From: Stentor coeruleus
Lineage: Eukaryota; Ciliophora; Heterotrichea; Heterotrichida; Stentoridae
Reading direction: 5' to 3'
NCBI GenBank assembly: GCA_001970955.1
Contig: MPUH01001056.1
Coordinates: forward strand, 1-25,090
DNA length: 25,090 bases
The translations under genes and the position numbers were made by a program. The notes under the pieces are model-generated. The model had not been told where the DNA came from. It did no database searches and was given only the letters and a program-made list of their open reading frames with translations. Below are positions 17,766-25,090 of the stretch, in pieces; the first letter of the stretch is position 1; every line of letters begins with the position of its first letter.

Positions 17766-17954
17766 TATATGGGTAAATAATTATTAGGTTTAGGATAGAA
17801 GGTAAAATTTGTAATGATTTTATGTGGATTAGATATAGTAAGATATGAGATAGATTATGGAGATTTGGAGTATTTTTTAAATTGATTTCAAAGAGTTTGA
17901 ATATTATTTGAATTATTCTAATTTAACGTTCAAGTCCCCATTTACATTAACGAA
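17766..17954 (+). other. short spacer with extreme G-over-C asymmetry
   Basis: From 17766 to 17880 the sense strand has 27 G and no C. The last 30 bases before the next start become C-containing (CAAGTCCCCA near 17,931). This is the clearest example of the 3'-flank composition pattern in the window. Confidence 0.7.
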
Positions 17955-19196
17955 ATGAATAAGCAAGATCACAGTCTAGGATTTCACACTCCAAAACAGC
18001 CTTTGTGTAAGGCTACGTCTAATCCTATGCTTTCAAATAAACAAAATCGATATATAAACTCCCTAAAACTCGAATGTGTTCCAGGGTTTGATCTGGGTAC
18101 CCCCCACAAAAGTGAAACTTCAGAAAATTGCCAAATTTATAAGGCTCTTAAGCTGCAAGAGTCATATCCTTCATTCAACTCAATATCCTTAAACATTAAC
18201 TATGATCAGCAAGTTAACCGTAGCTTTCCTACACAAGCTGAAAAAATCCTCGATGCCCCAGACATCGTTGACGACTATTACCTAAACCTAATCTCTTGGA
18301 GTGATAAAAACATTCTAGCCGTAGCTCTTAGAAACCGTCTTTATTTGTGGAACGGTAATACTAACTATGTCGATATATTAAGCGAATACCGCAACGACAT
18401 TATAACATCCGTATCTTGGATGCAAGGAGGAAGGTGTTTAGCAATAGGCGACTCAGCCCACAACATAAAACTTATCGATGTAGAAAAGAACTCTGAAATT
18501 CGGACAATCCAAGCCCATTCAGATCGAGTATCCTCACTAGCCTGGAATGGATATGTTTTATCTTCAGGAAGCAGAGATTCTCTTATAATCAATCATGATT
18601 TACGTATACAAAACTATTTTGTCAAATACACATCTCATAATCAAGAAATTTGTGGGCTTAAATGGAATACTGAGAATAATTATTTAGCATCTGGAGCTAA
18701 TGATAACAAAATCTGTATATGGGATTTATCAAGTACAATGCCAATATATGAGTTTAAAGAACATAAAGCTGCAGTTAAAGCTTTAGCATGGTGTCCTTGG
18801 AAGCGTAATTTATTAGCATCAGGAGGTGGGAGTATTGATAAGATGATAAAAATGTGGGATTGTACTTTAGGTAATTGTGTGTCTTCAGTTGATACAGGAA
18901 GTCAGGTATCAGCTTTAGAATGGAATCGTTATGATAAAGAGATTTTAAGTGCGCATGGGTATACACAAAATCAATTGACTTTATGGAAAGCAGATGAAAT
19001 GACTAAGATTATGGATTTTAATGGACATACGGCAAGGATTTTGAATATGAGTGCTAATCCTGATGGAACACAGGTTGTCACTGCAGGTGCCGATGAGACT
19101 TTGAGGTTTTGGAACATATTTAATAGCATGGACAAACCTTCTGAGAAAATTTGTAGGTGGTCGCCTGGGAGTGGTATCAATGCAGGATATCGATAA
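17955..19196 (+). CDS. Cdc20/Fizzy-family WD40 activator of the anaphase-promoting complex
   Basis: A 413-residue protein of the Cdc20/Cdh1 family, which brings substrates to the APC/C ubiquitin ligase. The junction motif KILDAPDIVDDYYLNLISWS (97-116) is the family hallmark just before the propeller. Seven WD repeats follow, including LASGGGSIDKMIKMWD and the conserved last blade GHTARILNMSANPDG with AGADETLRFWNIF. The N-terminal C-box (family DRFIPxR or DRYIPxR) is reduced to NRYINSL at 31-37. The C-terminal Ile-Arg tail that docks on the APC/C is Tyr-Arg. Both APC/C contacts are thus degenerate, while the substrate-binding propeller is intact. By overall form it is nearer Cdc20 than Cdh1. 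The start ATG is the first in frame, and the 5' spacer is 189 bp. Confidence 0.88.
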   Translation: MNKQDHSLGFHTPKQPLCKATSNPMLSNKQNRYINSLKLECVPGFDLGTPHKSETSENCQIYKALKLQESYPSFNSISLNINYDQQVNRSFPTQAEKILDAPDIVDDYYLNLISWSDKNILAVALRNRLYLWNGNTNYVDILSEYRNDIITSVSWMQGGRCLAIGDSAHNIKLIDVEKNSEIRTIQAHSDRVSSLAWNGYVLSSGSRDSLIINHDLRIQNYFVKYTSHNQEICGLKWNTENNYLASGANDNKICIWDLSSTMPIYEFKEHKAAVKALAWCPWKRNLLASGGGSIDKMIKMWDCTLGNCVSSVDTGSQVSALEWNRYDKEILSAHGYTQNQLTLWKADEMTKIMDFNGHTARILNMSANPDGTQVVTAGADETLRFWNIFNSMDKPSEKICRWSPGSGINAGYR

Positions 19197-19562
19197 GAGA
19201 TGGATGATTTACACATATCTGGGTGATTAATATTAAATAAAATTTTGATGGATTTTTGATTGGAAGGCTTAGGTGGTTTTGAACTTGTAGAGGAGTTGGA
19301 TTGCTGAGTATTTATGCTAGATATTATTATAGAAGATTTTGAGAGAAGTTTAAGATTTGAAGATTGTTTGGAGAATAAAGGTGACAATTATATGGAAATG
19401 AGATTATATTAGGGGTTTGTTATAGGGTTTTGGATTATTATATTTATTGATTATGACAAAAAATAAACAAGTATGCATTTGTGTTTAATAATTTGTAGAT
19501 GTAGATTGAACGATTTAATTAATCCACCAAAATCCTATTATTCTATTACTCGTCTTAAAATT
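19197..19562. other. convergent intergenic spacer, G-rich on the + strand
   Basis: Between the stops of the Cdc20-like and kinesin genes. From 19201 to 19440 the plus strand has about 62 G and 8 C, fitting the 3' flank of the plus-strand gene. The bias disappears over the last 100 bp. No gene is supported; open frames on the minus strand here are by-products of the low C content. Confidence 0.6.
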
Positions 19563-22500
19563 CTAATTACTCTTAAGTGCCATTGTATGGAAATAGCCAC
19601 AACTCACTCCATTAACTTTATCCAGCCCAGTTTTAACCGGGAAGTCTACATCTTTATCTTCAGAATTCAAACCAAGCTGATGATAATAATTAAACCCCCA
19701 TACATACAAGCTCCCTGAAACTCCAACTGCACTAGCATGTCTACACCCAGCACTAATTGATTTAACAGCTTCAGGCAATTTAACAACTCCTGGCTCATAA
19801 ATTTCTTCAGAACTTCCTCTTCCTGTCCTCCCATGAGCTCCTTTCCCAAATGAGTAAACTTCACCTCTCCAGTTCATAATAAGCGTAAAAGCATCCCCAC
19901 AAGCTACCATTTCAGCTTTATTTTTTTCTCCAAACAAAGGATGTTCATATATTTGTACAAAACCAGTAGAGCTCATTCCAAGTTGTCCTTCTTGTCCAAG
20001 TCCAGCCATAAAAACTTTCCCTTCTTCATTAACTACAGCTGAATGATTTACCCCTAAGTCTACAAAAGATGGCTTTAGTATATTTGTCACTTTATATGGA
20101 GCATGAACAGGTTCAGTAGTTGTTACAAAGCATCTAGAGTCTGGATTACATCCCCATGCATATAGTTTTTTGTCTCCAATTGCTGCAGAATGTGAGTGCC
20201 CGCAAGAGATTATATTTATTTGGATGTTGTAAAAAGTTGTAATTTCTTTAGGAGATAAGTAGTCTTTACAGTCTCCATGACCTAGTTGCCCATCTTCACC
20301 ATAACCCCAAGAAAAGACTTTTCCGGTATTGGATAAGCACATTGTATGCTGCCAGCCGCATGAAACTTGGATGATTTTTATGCCTTCGAGACTAGAGATT
20401 AAAGTTGGGATTTTGTATATTTCGTTATTACCATGACCTAACTGTCCAAATAAACCTCTACCCCATGTGTAGATTTTACCATCATTTGTCACTGCGGCTG
20501 AGTGGTGAAATCCACATTTTAGACTTACAAGCAGGGTGTTGTCTTTAAAGATCCTGAAAGGAGAGGTTACAGGATCCTCAGCACCAGTCCCACATCTACC
20601 ATCTTTTCCTGAGCCCCATGAAAAACCAATTCCTTCATTTGGCACAAGGCTGTTTGGGATATATTGTACTGATATTCTAGGTGAATCCTTTGACTTTTCC
20701 TTAAGCCGTGGGGTTAAAGTTTGATTAAACACCTTCAGCGCTTCCATATAAGTTTTTTCAACCTCCTCCACAACTTCTTGATTCTGGCTTTTTAGCTCCT
20801 GAAGCATCTCATTATGCTGTGATGCTAAATTATTTATAGCATTTTTATCTAAATGTGGCTTGCTGATTTGATTCTGATAATAAGCTTCAAGACTACTCCT
20901 AGCTTCTTCATGTCTTGCATCAATTTGCTCCAAATAACTCTCATATTGCGATTTAAGCTTTTTCATAAAATATTCAGAGTTTTCATTTTGCCCTTTAAAT
21001 TCTTTTATAATATCTGCGAAATCAGGTTTTATATCATAAAAAATAATCTCTTTTTCATTATTCACAGATGAAGCTGGTGATGGTATTTGTATAGATTCTT
21101 TGAGTAACTGTGATAATGCTGTTGAATATTGGTCCTGCAATTCAGTAATATCTTGTCTATAACTTAAAGCTAGATCCTTAGACTTTTCTCCCCACATAGT
21201 ACTTGAAGAAAGCTCTTGAGCTAGTTCATTTTCGATAGTCATAATCATATTATCAATAAAATAAATCTCAGCAGGTGGAGGCTGGGCTCTTCCATCTACA
21301 TTTTCATCATAATTTTTCATCAAATTCAATAACTGTTGATTTTGTGCTTCAAACTCCTTTTCCAACTGCATCCTTTTCGCTCTTTCTTCCTCAAGTTCTT
21401 CTAACAAATTACTACTTGCTTCATCCCTATTCTCAGTCTTAAACATTTTCAAATGATCCTTTGCCTGTCTAGCTTCTTCTATATATGCTTGCAATTGCTT
21501 CATCAATTCTCTGTTTTGAGCCTCTATTTTGCTATATGAGAATTTTGACTGTTCTAACTGTTCTTTAACTTTTAATAGTTCAAATTTTAATTGAGCTGAT
21601 GAAGTATCTTGGTCTACATACTCATTGACATGAACATCATTTTGTACTGTTTTAGCTCTTGTGGCAAAGCGTAATGTTGACAAAGTTTGATTGAGATTCA
21701 TTGCTGCTGGGGATATTGTGCAGATTATAGCTGACAAAGAATTCCCTCCAAGAGCTTGAGATAATATTCTAGTTAATTTTGAATCTCTATATGGAATATG
21801 CTGCTGACGACCTTCTGCAAGTTTGTTTATAACGTTTGATAATATGAATAAGGATTTATTGATATGTCCGGTTTCTCCAAGCTGTTCCTGACCTTTAACT
21901 TCAAATTCATTTAGTCTTTCACTTCCTGCAAGATCAACTAGGTTTAAACATCCATATTTATATGAAGTTCCTTCTTTATATTCTACGTACACACGGAAAA
22001 TTGTGTGTGAGCGGCTGGAATGTTCGTGAATGCTGGTTTCACGATACATTCTATGCTCTTCTCCATAGTTCATAATAAGAATAACTTGGTCAAAAGTTTT
22101 GACTTCATATTTGCTGAGGTCTTGAATATAAACATTTTCACGGTTTTCTTTAACTTTTAAATTTTGGCTCGTTGGGACAAGGAGGTCGTTTATTTGCTCA
22201 TTGTAAATTTCTAGATAGGATACCCAAATAGTGTAATTGTTTTGAGAGTTAGTTGCTATGGTAAAGATGTCTTTGATTGATAAAGGAAGGATGCCTGGAA
22301 GATCAGGTCTTCCAAGCATAGTGTATGTTTTACCAGAAGTGGTTTGTCCATACATGAACACTGCTCCATTAAAACCTTGCATTATGTATTCAATGATTGG
22401 TTTGCAGATATCATTATATATATTTTCAGACATATCTGTAATTGAGTATATATGATCAAAAGTAAATGAGTTTGGGCCTAAGGTATCAGCATATCTGCGT

Positions 22501-22679
22501 CTAATATCTCTTTCTTTTAAACTGGTAAAAGATGCATTTGATAGGTCCATTGGAACCAACTGGGATGGCCTTGATGTTATGGTATTTTTGTCAATATTCC
22601 ATATCTCCTCATCTTCGTAAGGTCGGAGCAAAGGTCGCATTCTTATGCAAACCTTAATGTTTTCTTTGGTTTTTTTCAT
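19563..22679 (-). CDS. kinesin motor - coiled coil - RCC1 propeller fusion protein
   Basis: A 1038-residue protein. Residues 1-350 are an N-terminal kinesin motor: NIKVCIRMRPL, P-loop GQTTSGKT (111-118), switch I HEHSSRSH (218-225, His where Asn is usual), switch II LVDLAGSER (247-255), NKSLFILSNVI, and YRDSKLTRILSQALGGNS. The neck TVQNDVHVNEY resembles kinesin-7 (CENP-E-like) proteins. Residues about 360-660 are coiled coil, consistent with dimerisation. Residues 683-1038 are seven RCC1 repeats, for example YTWGRGLFGQLGHG and FSWGYGEDGQLGHG, ending two residues after the last repeat. All motor ATPase motifs are intact, so it should walk on microtubules with the propeller as cargo or GTPase-binding tail. 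The frame is continuous with no break at the domain junction, so the fusion is not a scaffold artifact. Stop TAG. Confidence 0.92.
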   Translation of the reverse strand: MKKTKENIKVCIRMRPLLRPYEDEEIWNIDKNTITSRPSQLVPMDLSNASFTSLKERDIRRRYADTLGPNSFTFDHIYSITDMSENIYNDICKPIIEYIMQGFNGAVFMYGQTTSGKTYTMLGRPDLPGILPLSIKDIFTIATNSQNNYTIWVSYLEIYNEQINDLLVPTSQNLKVKENRENVYIQDLSKYEVKTFDQVILIMNYGEEHRMYRETSIHEHSSRSHTIFRVYVEYKEGTSYKYGCLNLVDLAGSERLNEFEVKGQEQLGETGHINKSLFILSNVINKLAEGRQQHIPYRDSKLTRILSQALGGNSLSAIICTISPAAMNLNQTLSTLRFATRAKTVQNDVHVNEYVDQDTSSAQLKFELLKVKEQLEQSKFSYSKIEAQNRELMKQLQAYIEEARQAKDHLKMFKTENRDEASSNLLEELEEERAKRMQLEKEFEAQNQQLLNLMKNYDENVDGRAQPPPAEIYFIDNMIMTIENELAQELSSSTMWGEKSKDLALSYRQDITELQDQYSTALSQLLKESIQIPSPASSVNNEKEIIFYDIKPDFADIIKEFKGQNENSEYFMKKLKSQYESYLEQIDARHEEARSSLEAYYQNQISKPHLDKNAINNLASQHNEMLQELKSQNQEVVEEVEKTYMEALKVFNQTLTPRLKEKSKDSPRISVQYIPNSLVPNEGIGFSWGSGKDGRCGTGAEDPVTSPFRIFKDNTLLVSLKCGFHHSAAVTNDGKIYTWGRGLFGQLGHGNNEIYKIPTLISSLEGIKIIQVSCGWQHTMCLSNTGKVFSWGYGEDGQLGHGDCKDYLSPKEITTFYNIQINIISCGHSHSAAIGDKKLYAWGCNPDSRCFVTTTEPVHAPYKVTNILKPSFVDLGVNHSAVVNEEGKVFMAGLGQEGQLGMSSTGFVQIYEHPLFGEKNKAEMVACGDAFTLIMNWRGEVYSFGKGAHGRTGRGSSEEIYEPGVVKLPEAVKSISAGCRHASAVGVSGSLYVWGFNYYHQLGLNSEDKDVDFPVKTGLDKVNGVSCGYFHTMALKSN

Positions 22680-23145
22680 TATTATATGGACTTAGTATAT
22701 TGAATATGGATTATCCCTAGTTAAAAAAAATAATAATTCTTCTTACTGTAGCCACATTGCTTTATAGCCAATTCTACTATAGAAGCTGGGAGAATATTAT
22801 AATGAGCAAGGGTATTTTATATATTAGAGCACTGTGAATGCTATTTTTGAGCTTCATTTTTTGAATATGCATACCTCCTAAGATTCCTGAAAGCTGACTT
22901 TTTATTTCTCCTATTAATTGTTTGATATTAGTAATTGATTTTTGTAGAAAATAATTTATTTTATTAAGCTTTGAATGATATTAACGGATATTTGGAGAAT
23001 CTAAAATTTCAAGCCTCAGTTGAAATCACTGCTTTCAGCTTGAATTTTGATATGAAGGCACAGAAACTTGACGTATCTATCAATATAAATAAATATTTAT
23101 ATAGTTCTACATTATTGCATTAATTAATCACAAACTATGATAATA
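22680..23145. other. intergenic, weak coding-like scraps only
   Basis: Spacer between the kinesin start and the broken region. Short stop-free stretches occur on the plus strand (22968 to about 23,120, no ATG at its start) and elsewhere, but none has family motifs or a continuous frame. GC content is slightly raised around 22,740-22,900 and 23,000-23,080 relative to other spacers, so decayed coding sequence is possible. Confidence 0.4.
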
Positions 23146-23460
23146 CTAAATATTGTATCTGAACCAATGCTTTTCAAGTAATATATTAAGAAGTACCTCT
23201 TCAGTGTTCCTATGCTGAGGCTTATCAAAAACCACTTGGGCCTGTATCCTAGGTCCAGGTAACTGCCCATCTAAAATTTCTAATTTAATATTCTTTTCAA
23301 AATCATCAACAGGAATCATGTATCTACAAATCGGGTATTTTTTATATGTTGAGATATATCCCCAACAAAGCCTTGCCAACTTTTTGTTCCTTTTTCATAG
23401 GTATGTCTAGTTCTCTTGATAAAAGAATACTTATTGTTTGTGCAACATTAGGATCAGAGG
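23146..23460 (-). pseudogene. C-terminal part of an unrecognised protein with frame break(s)
   Basis: The minus strand from about 23376 to 23146 encodes about 75 residues with clear protein character (YKKYPICRYMIPVDDFEKN, later LDGQLPGPRIQAQVVF) ending at TAG. There is no ATG at its beginning. Immediately upstream, another frame reads SDPNVAQTISILLSRELDIP then MKKEQKVGKALLG (about 23458-23358), and the two are offset by one base near 23,360. A third frame in the same stretch is also open. Either a gene has been frameshifted, or there is a sequence error or tiny intron I cannot place; no GT-AG of 15-16 nt fits cleanly. I do not recognise the family. Confidence 0.4.
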
Positions 23461-24025
23461 AGGCAGTAATTCCTCACCATCAAAGCTTATAGTCACCAAC
23501 TAGAAAATTATTTCAATCAATCATCAATATTTATTGTCTTTCTTCCTATTCCATTTCTTTTTTTCTTCTTGGTTCTTTTTATATGGAATCATTTCTAAAT
23601 ATCTTCGGAGTATTGATTCTCTGTCAGAAAGATTCCATTGAAGATTTTTGATTTCTTAAAGCTTAGGGAGAAGGAGAGTATGATTCAACTAAAGATTTGN
23701 CTAGAAAATTATTTCAATCAATCATCAATATTTATTGTCTTTCTTCCTATTCCATTTCTTTTTTGCTTCTTGGTTCTTTTTATATGGAATCATTTCTAAA
23801 TATCTTCGGAGTATTGATTCTCTGTCAGAAAGATTCCATTGAAGATTTTTGATTTCTTAAAGCTTAGGGAGAAGGAGAGTATGATTCAACTAAAGATTTG
23901 AAACAGCTGAAAAGCATATGGCTAAGATTGAGGAATGGAAATTGTGTGCTCTTTTTAGACTCACGCGCCAATAATATTCAAAATTCTAGACATTTCCAAA
24001 TCCTATCTGAAAACTATCTATTAGA
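23461..24025. other. scaffold-join region with open stretches on both strands, no assignable gene
   Basis: About 200 bp of this is duplicated around the N at 23700. On the minus strand a 43-codon stretch (in both copies) reads NLSDRESILRRYLEMIPYKK and ends in a Lys-rich tail. Across the same DNA the plus strand has an ATG (23784 in the second copy) whose frame, apart from two stops 18 nt apart, runs to 24027 with LKQLKSIWLRLRNGNCVLF. Only one strand can be real and I cannot decide. If minus, it may be the upstream part of the broken gene at 23146-23460. Confidence 0.4.
23500..23900. repeat. 200-bp near-identical duplication around a single N (assembly join)
   Basis: Bases 23500-23699 and 23701-23900 match except for one T/G difference after a T run (CTTTTTTTCTTC versus CTTTTTTGCTTC). 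N at 23700 separates them. This is the signature of two overlapping contig ends placed side by side, so only one copy should exist in the genome. Confidence 0.85.
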
Positions 24026-24844
24026 CTAACTAATAGTCTTAATATTCCTCTGCTTCAAATTCCTAGCAAGTTCTCTTTGCTGATCAGGTCTGTGTGAGCC
24101 ATCAAGTATCTGCCAATTGTCAGCATTACCTTCAATTGTAGGCACAGCCTCTTCATCCATAACATCTCTAAACTGTTCAACATATCTTTCAAGTTCATAA
24201 TAAAGGTGCATTTCATAAGAACTCATATGTACCAGGCCATAATCATGAAGATCAGTATTTGGACCAAAGTAATACGGGGACTCATTAGGAGGTTTGCCTG
24301 CATCTTCCCAATCATCAAGTTCGATTCTTTCTCTAACTGAAGCCATTATTGGATCAAATATCTCTCTGATATCTTGAGCAATCTCCTTTCTTCTCTCTTC
24401 AGACCATTCTTTAGGGTTGTTTTTCCCTGTTATTTCTTTATAAGCTGCTAAATACTTTTCTCTTTTAGCTCCATTACCAGCATCATCTCCTTTGATATAA
24501 CATAAAAACTTTGCTTCTTGTTGAGGACTTAAAGTTGATAGTTCAGGTAAAACATTTACTATGCTGTAGACACCATATTCTTTTGCATGATCCCAGAATT
24601 GTCTGACGTGGTAACGGGAGAAAGGATATGGGGTTTTAAAGTGGTGTCTAGCGTGTTGACGAGCTGCAAATTGCTCATTTACTGGGATATTTCCTGGGGA
24701 TGGATGACGAAAGCGTACTTCCATCCACCCACTGTTCCCTTTAACTTTCTTTGTCAGTTTTGGGACAATGTATTGGAACTTCCATGATTCTTTTATTCCT
24801 TGATACACCATCACATAGAGAGGTAGTAAAAATGAACCAGCCAT
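24026..24844 (-). CDS. unknown 272-residue protein, possibly mitochondrial
   Basis: A complete 272-residue protein that I do not recognise. It begins MAGSFLLPLYVMVYQGIK, a short hydrophobic N-terminus followed by basic residues (KLTKKVKG). The rest is soluble, rich in Trp, Tyr, His and charged residues, with helical acidic stretches (EERRKEIAQDIREIFDP) and a long Tyr-rich part (SPYYFGPNTDLHDYGLVHM). No catalytic motif or zinc site is apparent. Aromatic, charged, lineage-specific proteins of this kind with a short hydrophobic start are common among accessory subunits of ciliate respiratory complexes, ATP synthase or mitoribosomes; this is a guess. The start is the first ATG; the stop is TAG. 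Codon and amino-acid use look like a real gene. Confidence 0.7.
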   Translation of the reverse strand: MAGSFLLPLYVMVYQGIKESWKFQYIVPKLTKKVKGNSGWMEVRFRHPSPGNIPVNEQFAARQHARHHFKTPYPFSRYHVRQFWDHAKEYGVYSIVNVLPELSTLSPQQEAKFLCYIKGDDAGNGAKREKYLAAYKEITGKNNPKEWSEERRKEIAQDIREIFDPIMASVRERIELDDWEDAGKPPNESPYYFGPNTDLHDYGLVHMSSYEMHLYYELERYVEQFRDVMDEEAVPTIEGNADNWQILDGSHRPDQQRELARNLKQRNIKTIS

Positions 24845-25014
24845 TTAATATTATAAGTTGGAGGAGGAAAGTATGAGGGTTTTGAGGGAGAGGCTTTTTT
24901 TATAAGTGGATAATAAATTTCTCAAAAAGAGAAAATTTAATTTATATAATAAATGTATATAAAATTCGATCGATACTATAAATTAAATATTCAAAATAAG
25001 GCTCTCTAAAGAGT
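24845..25014. other. intergenic spacer
   Basis: AT-rich. The first 60 bp are G-rich on the plus strand, as expected for the 5' flank of a minus-strand gene here. Nothing else is seen. Confidence 0.5.
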
Positions 25015-25090
25015 TTAATAATAAACTGAACTGAAGCATCCATAGTGATTTTTTAAATTTTCATAAGCATATTTCGCACTTTCAACTGTA
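25015..25090 (-). CDS. probable C-terminal end of a gene running off the window
   Basis: The minus strand from the window edge reads 24 residues (TVESAKYAYENLKNHYGCF and a few more) to a TAA at 25017-25015. Composition is protein-like and the raised GC at the edge agrees. It is too short to identify or to prove, but extension of the sequence beyond 25090 would settle it quickly. Confidence 0.35.
   Translation of the reverse strand, partial: TVESAKYAYENLKNHYGCFSSVYY

Noticed and set aside
18971..19387. 138-codon minus-strand open frame overlapping the Cdc20-like gene and its 3' spacer
   Set aside because: It is antisense to a well-conserved WD repeat. Its outer part owes its openness to low C on the plus strand.

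Overview
This is a gene-dense, AT-rich, nuclear eukaryotic window. The proteins are eukaryotic throughout: a CORVET-type Vps8, a SNARE, a Cdc20-like APC/C activator, an FCP/SCP phosphatase, a kinesin, a RING/B-box protein and ribosomal protein eS27. The genes are compact, nearly all are one uninterrupted open frame, and spacing is often under 200 bp. Clearly coding frames end at TAA or TAG (and once at TGA) where the family should end, so the standard genetic code applies. Tight single-frame genes, AT richness, standard code and one coding interruption that looks like an eliminated germline sequence together suggest a heterotrich ciliate such as Stentor. That assignment is an inference; no rRNA or other taxonomic marker is present.

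Layout. 1-2829: a small predicted type I membrane protein (-), a decayed kinesin motor N-terminus (-), and a RING/B-box/coiled-coil protein (-). 3015-7346: a Q-SNARE (+) and Vps8 (-) converge with an 18-bp gap; both belong to endosomal membrane tethering and fusion. 8027-9976: ribosomal eS27 (-), split by a 114-bp insertion, then two unrecognised proteins with N-myristoylation-type N-termini (+) separated by a scaffold join. 10285-13258: three minus-strand genes, a dual-specificity phosphatase, an FCP/SCP phosphatase and a PLAC8 protein. 14059-19196: three plus-strand genes, an RCC1-propeller/coiled-coil protein, a secreted GH28 glycosidase and a Cdc20-like protein. 19566-22679: a kinesin whose tail is a complete seven-blade RCC1 propeller (-). 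23146-24025: a broken coding region of unknown identity around a second scaffold join. 24026-25090: a 272-residue unknown protein (-) and the probable tail of another gene (-).

Main points. (1) The eS27 gene is interrupted inside its zinc-finger region by 114 bp flanked by the direct repeat TTATCA. Removing one repeat plus the insert restores an exact 83-residue eS27, and no register of that excision is GT-AG, so it resembles an internal eliminated sequence more than an intron. (2) A kinesin-coiled coil-RCC1 fusion lies near an RCC1-coiled coil protein. (3) Several enzymes or complex members have a changed signature residue: Phe for His before the phosphatase nucleophile, His for Gln at the SNARE zero layer, Val for His in the GH28 GHG motif, and degenerate C-box and tail in the Cdc20-like protein. 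(4) Gene flanks are strongly strand-asymmetric: sense-strand 3' flanks are rich in G and nearly lack C, and several 5' flanks show the reverse. (5) Both single-N positions are flanked by near-identical 40-bp and 200-bp copies, which points to unmerged contig overlaps, not biological repeats.
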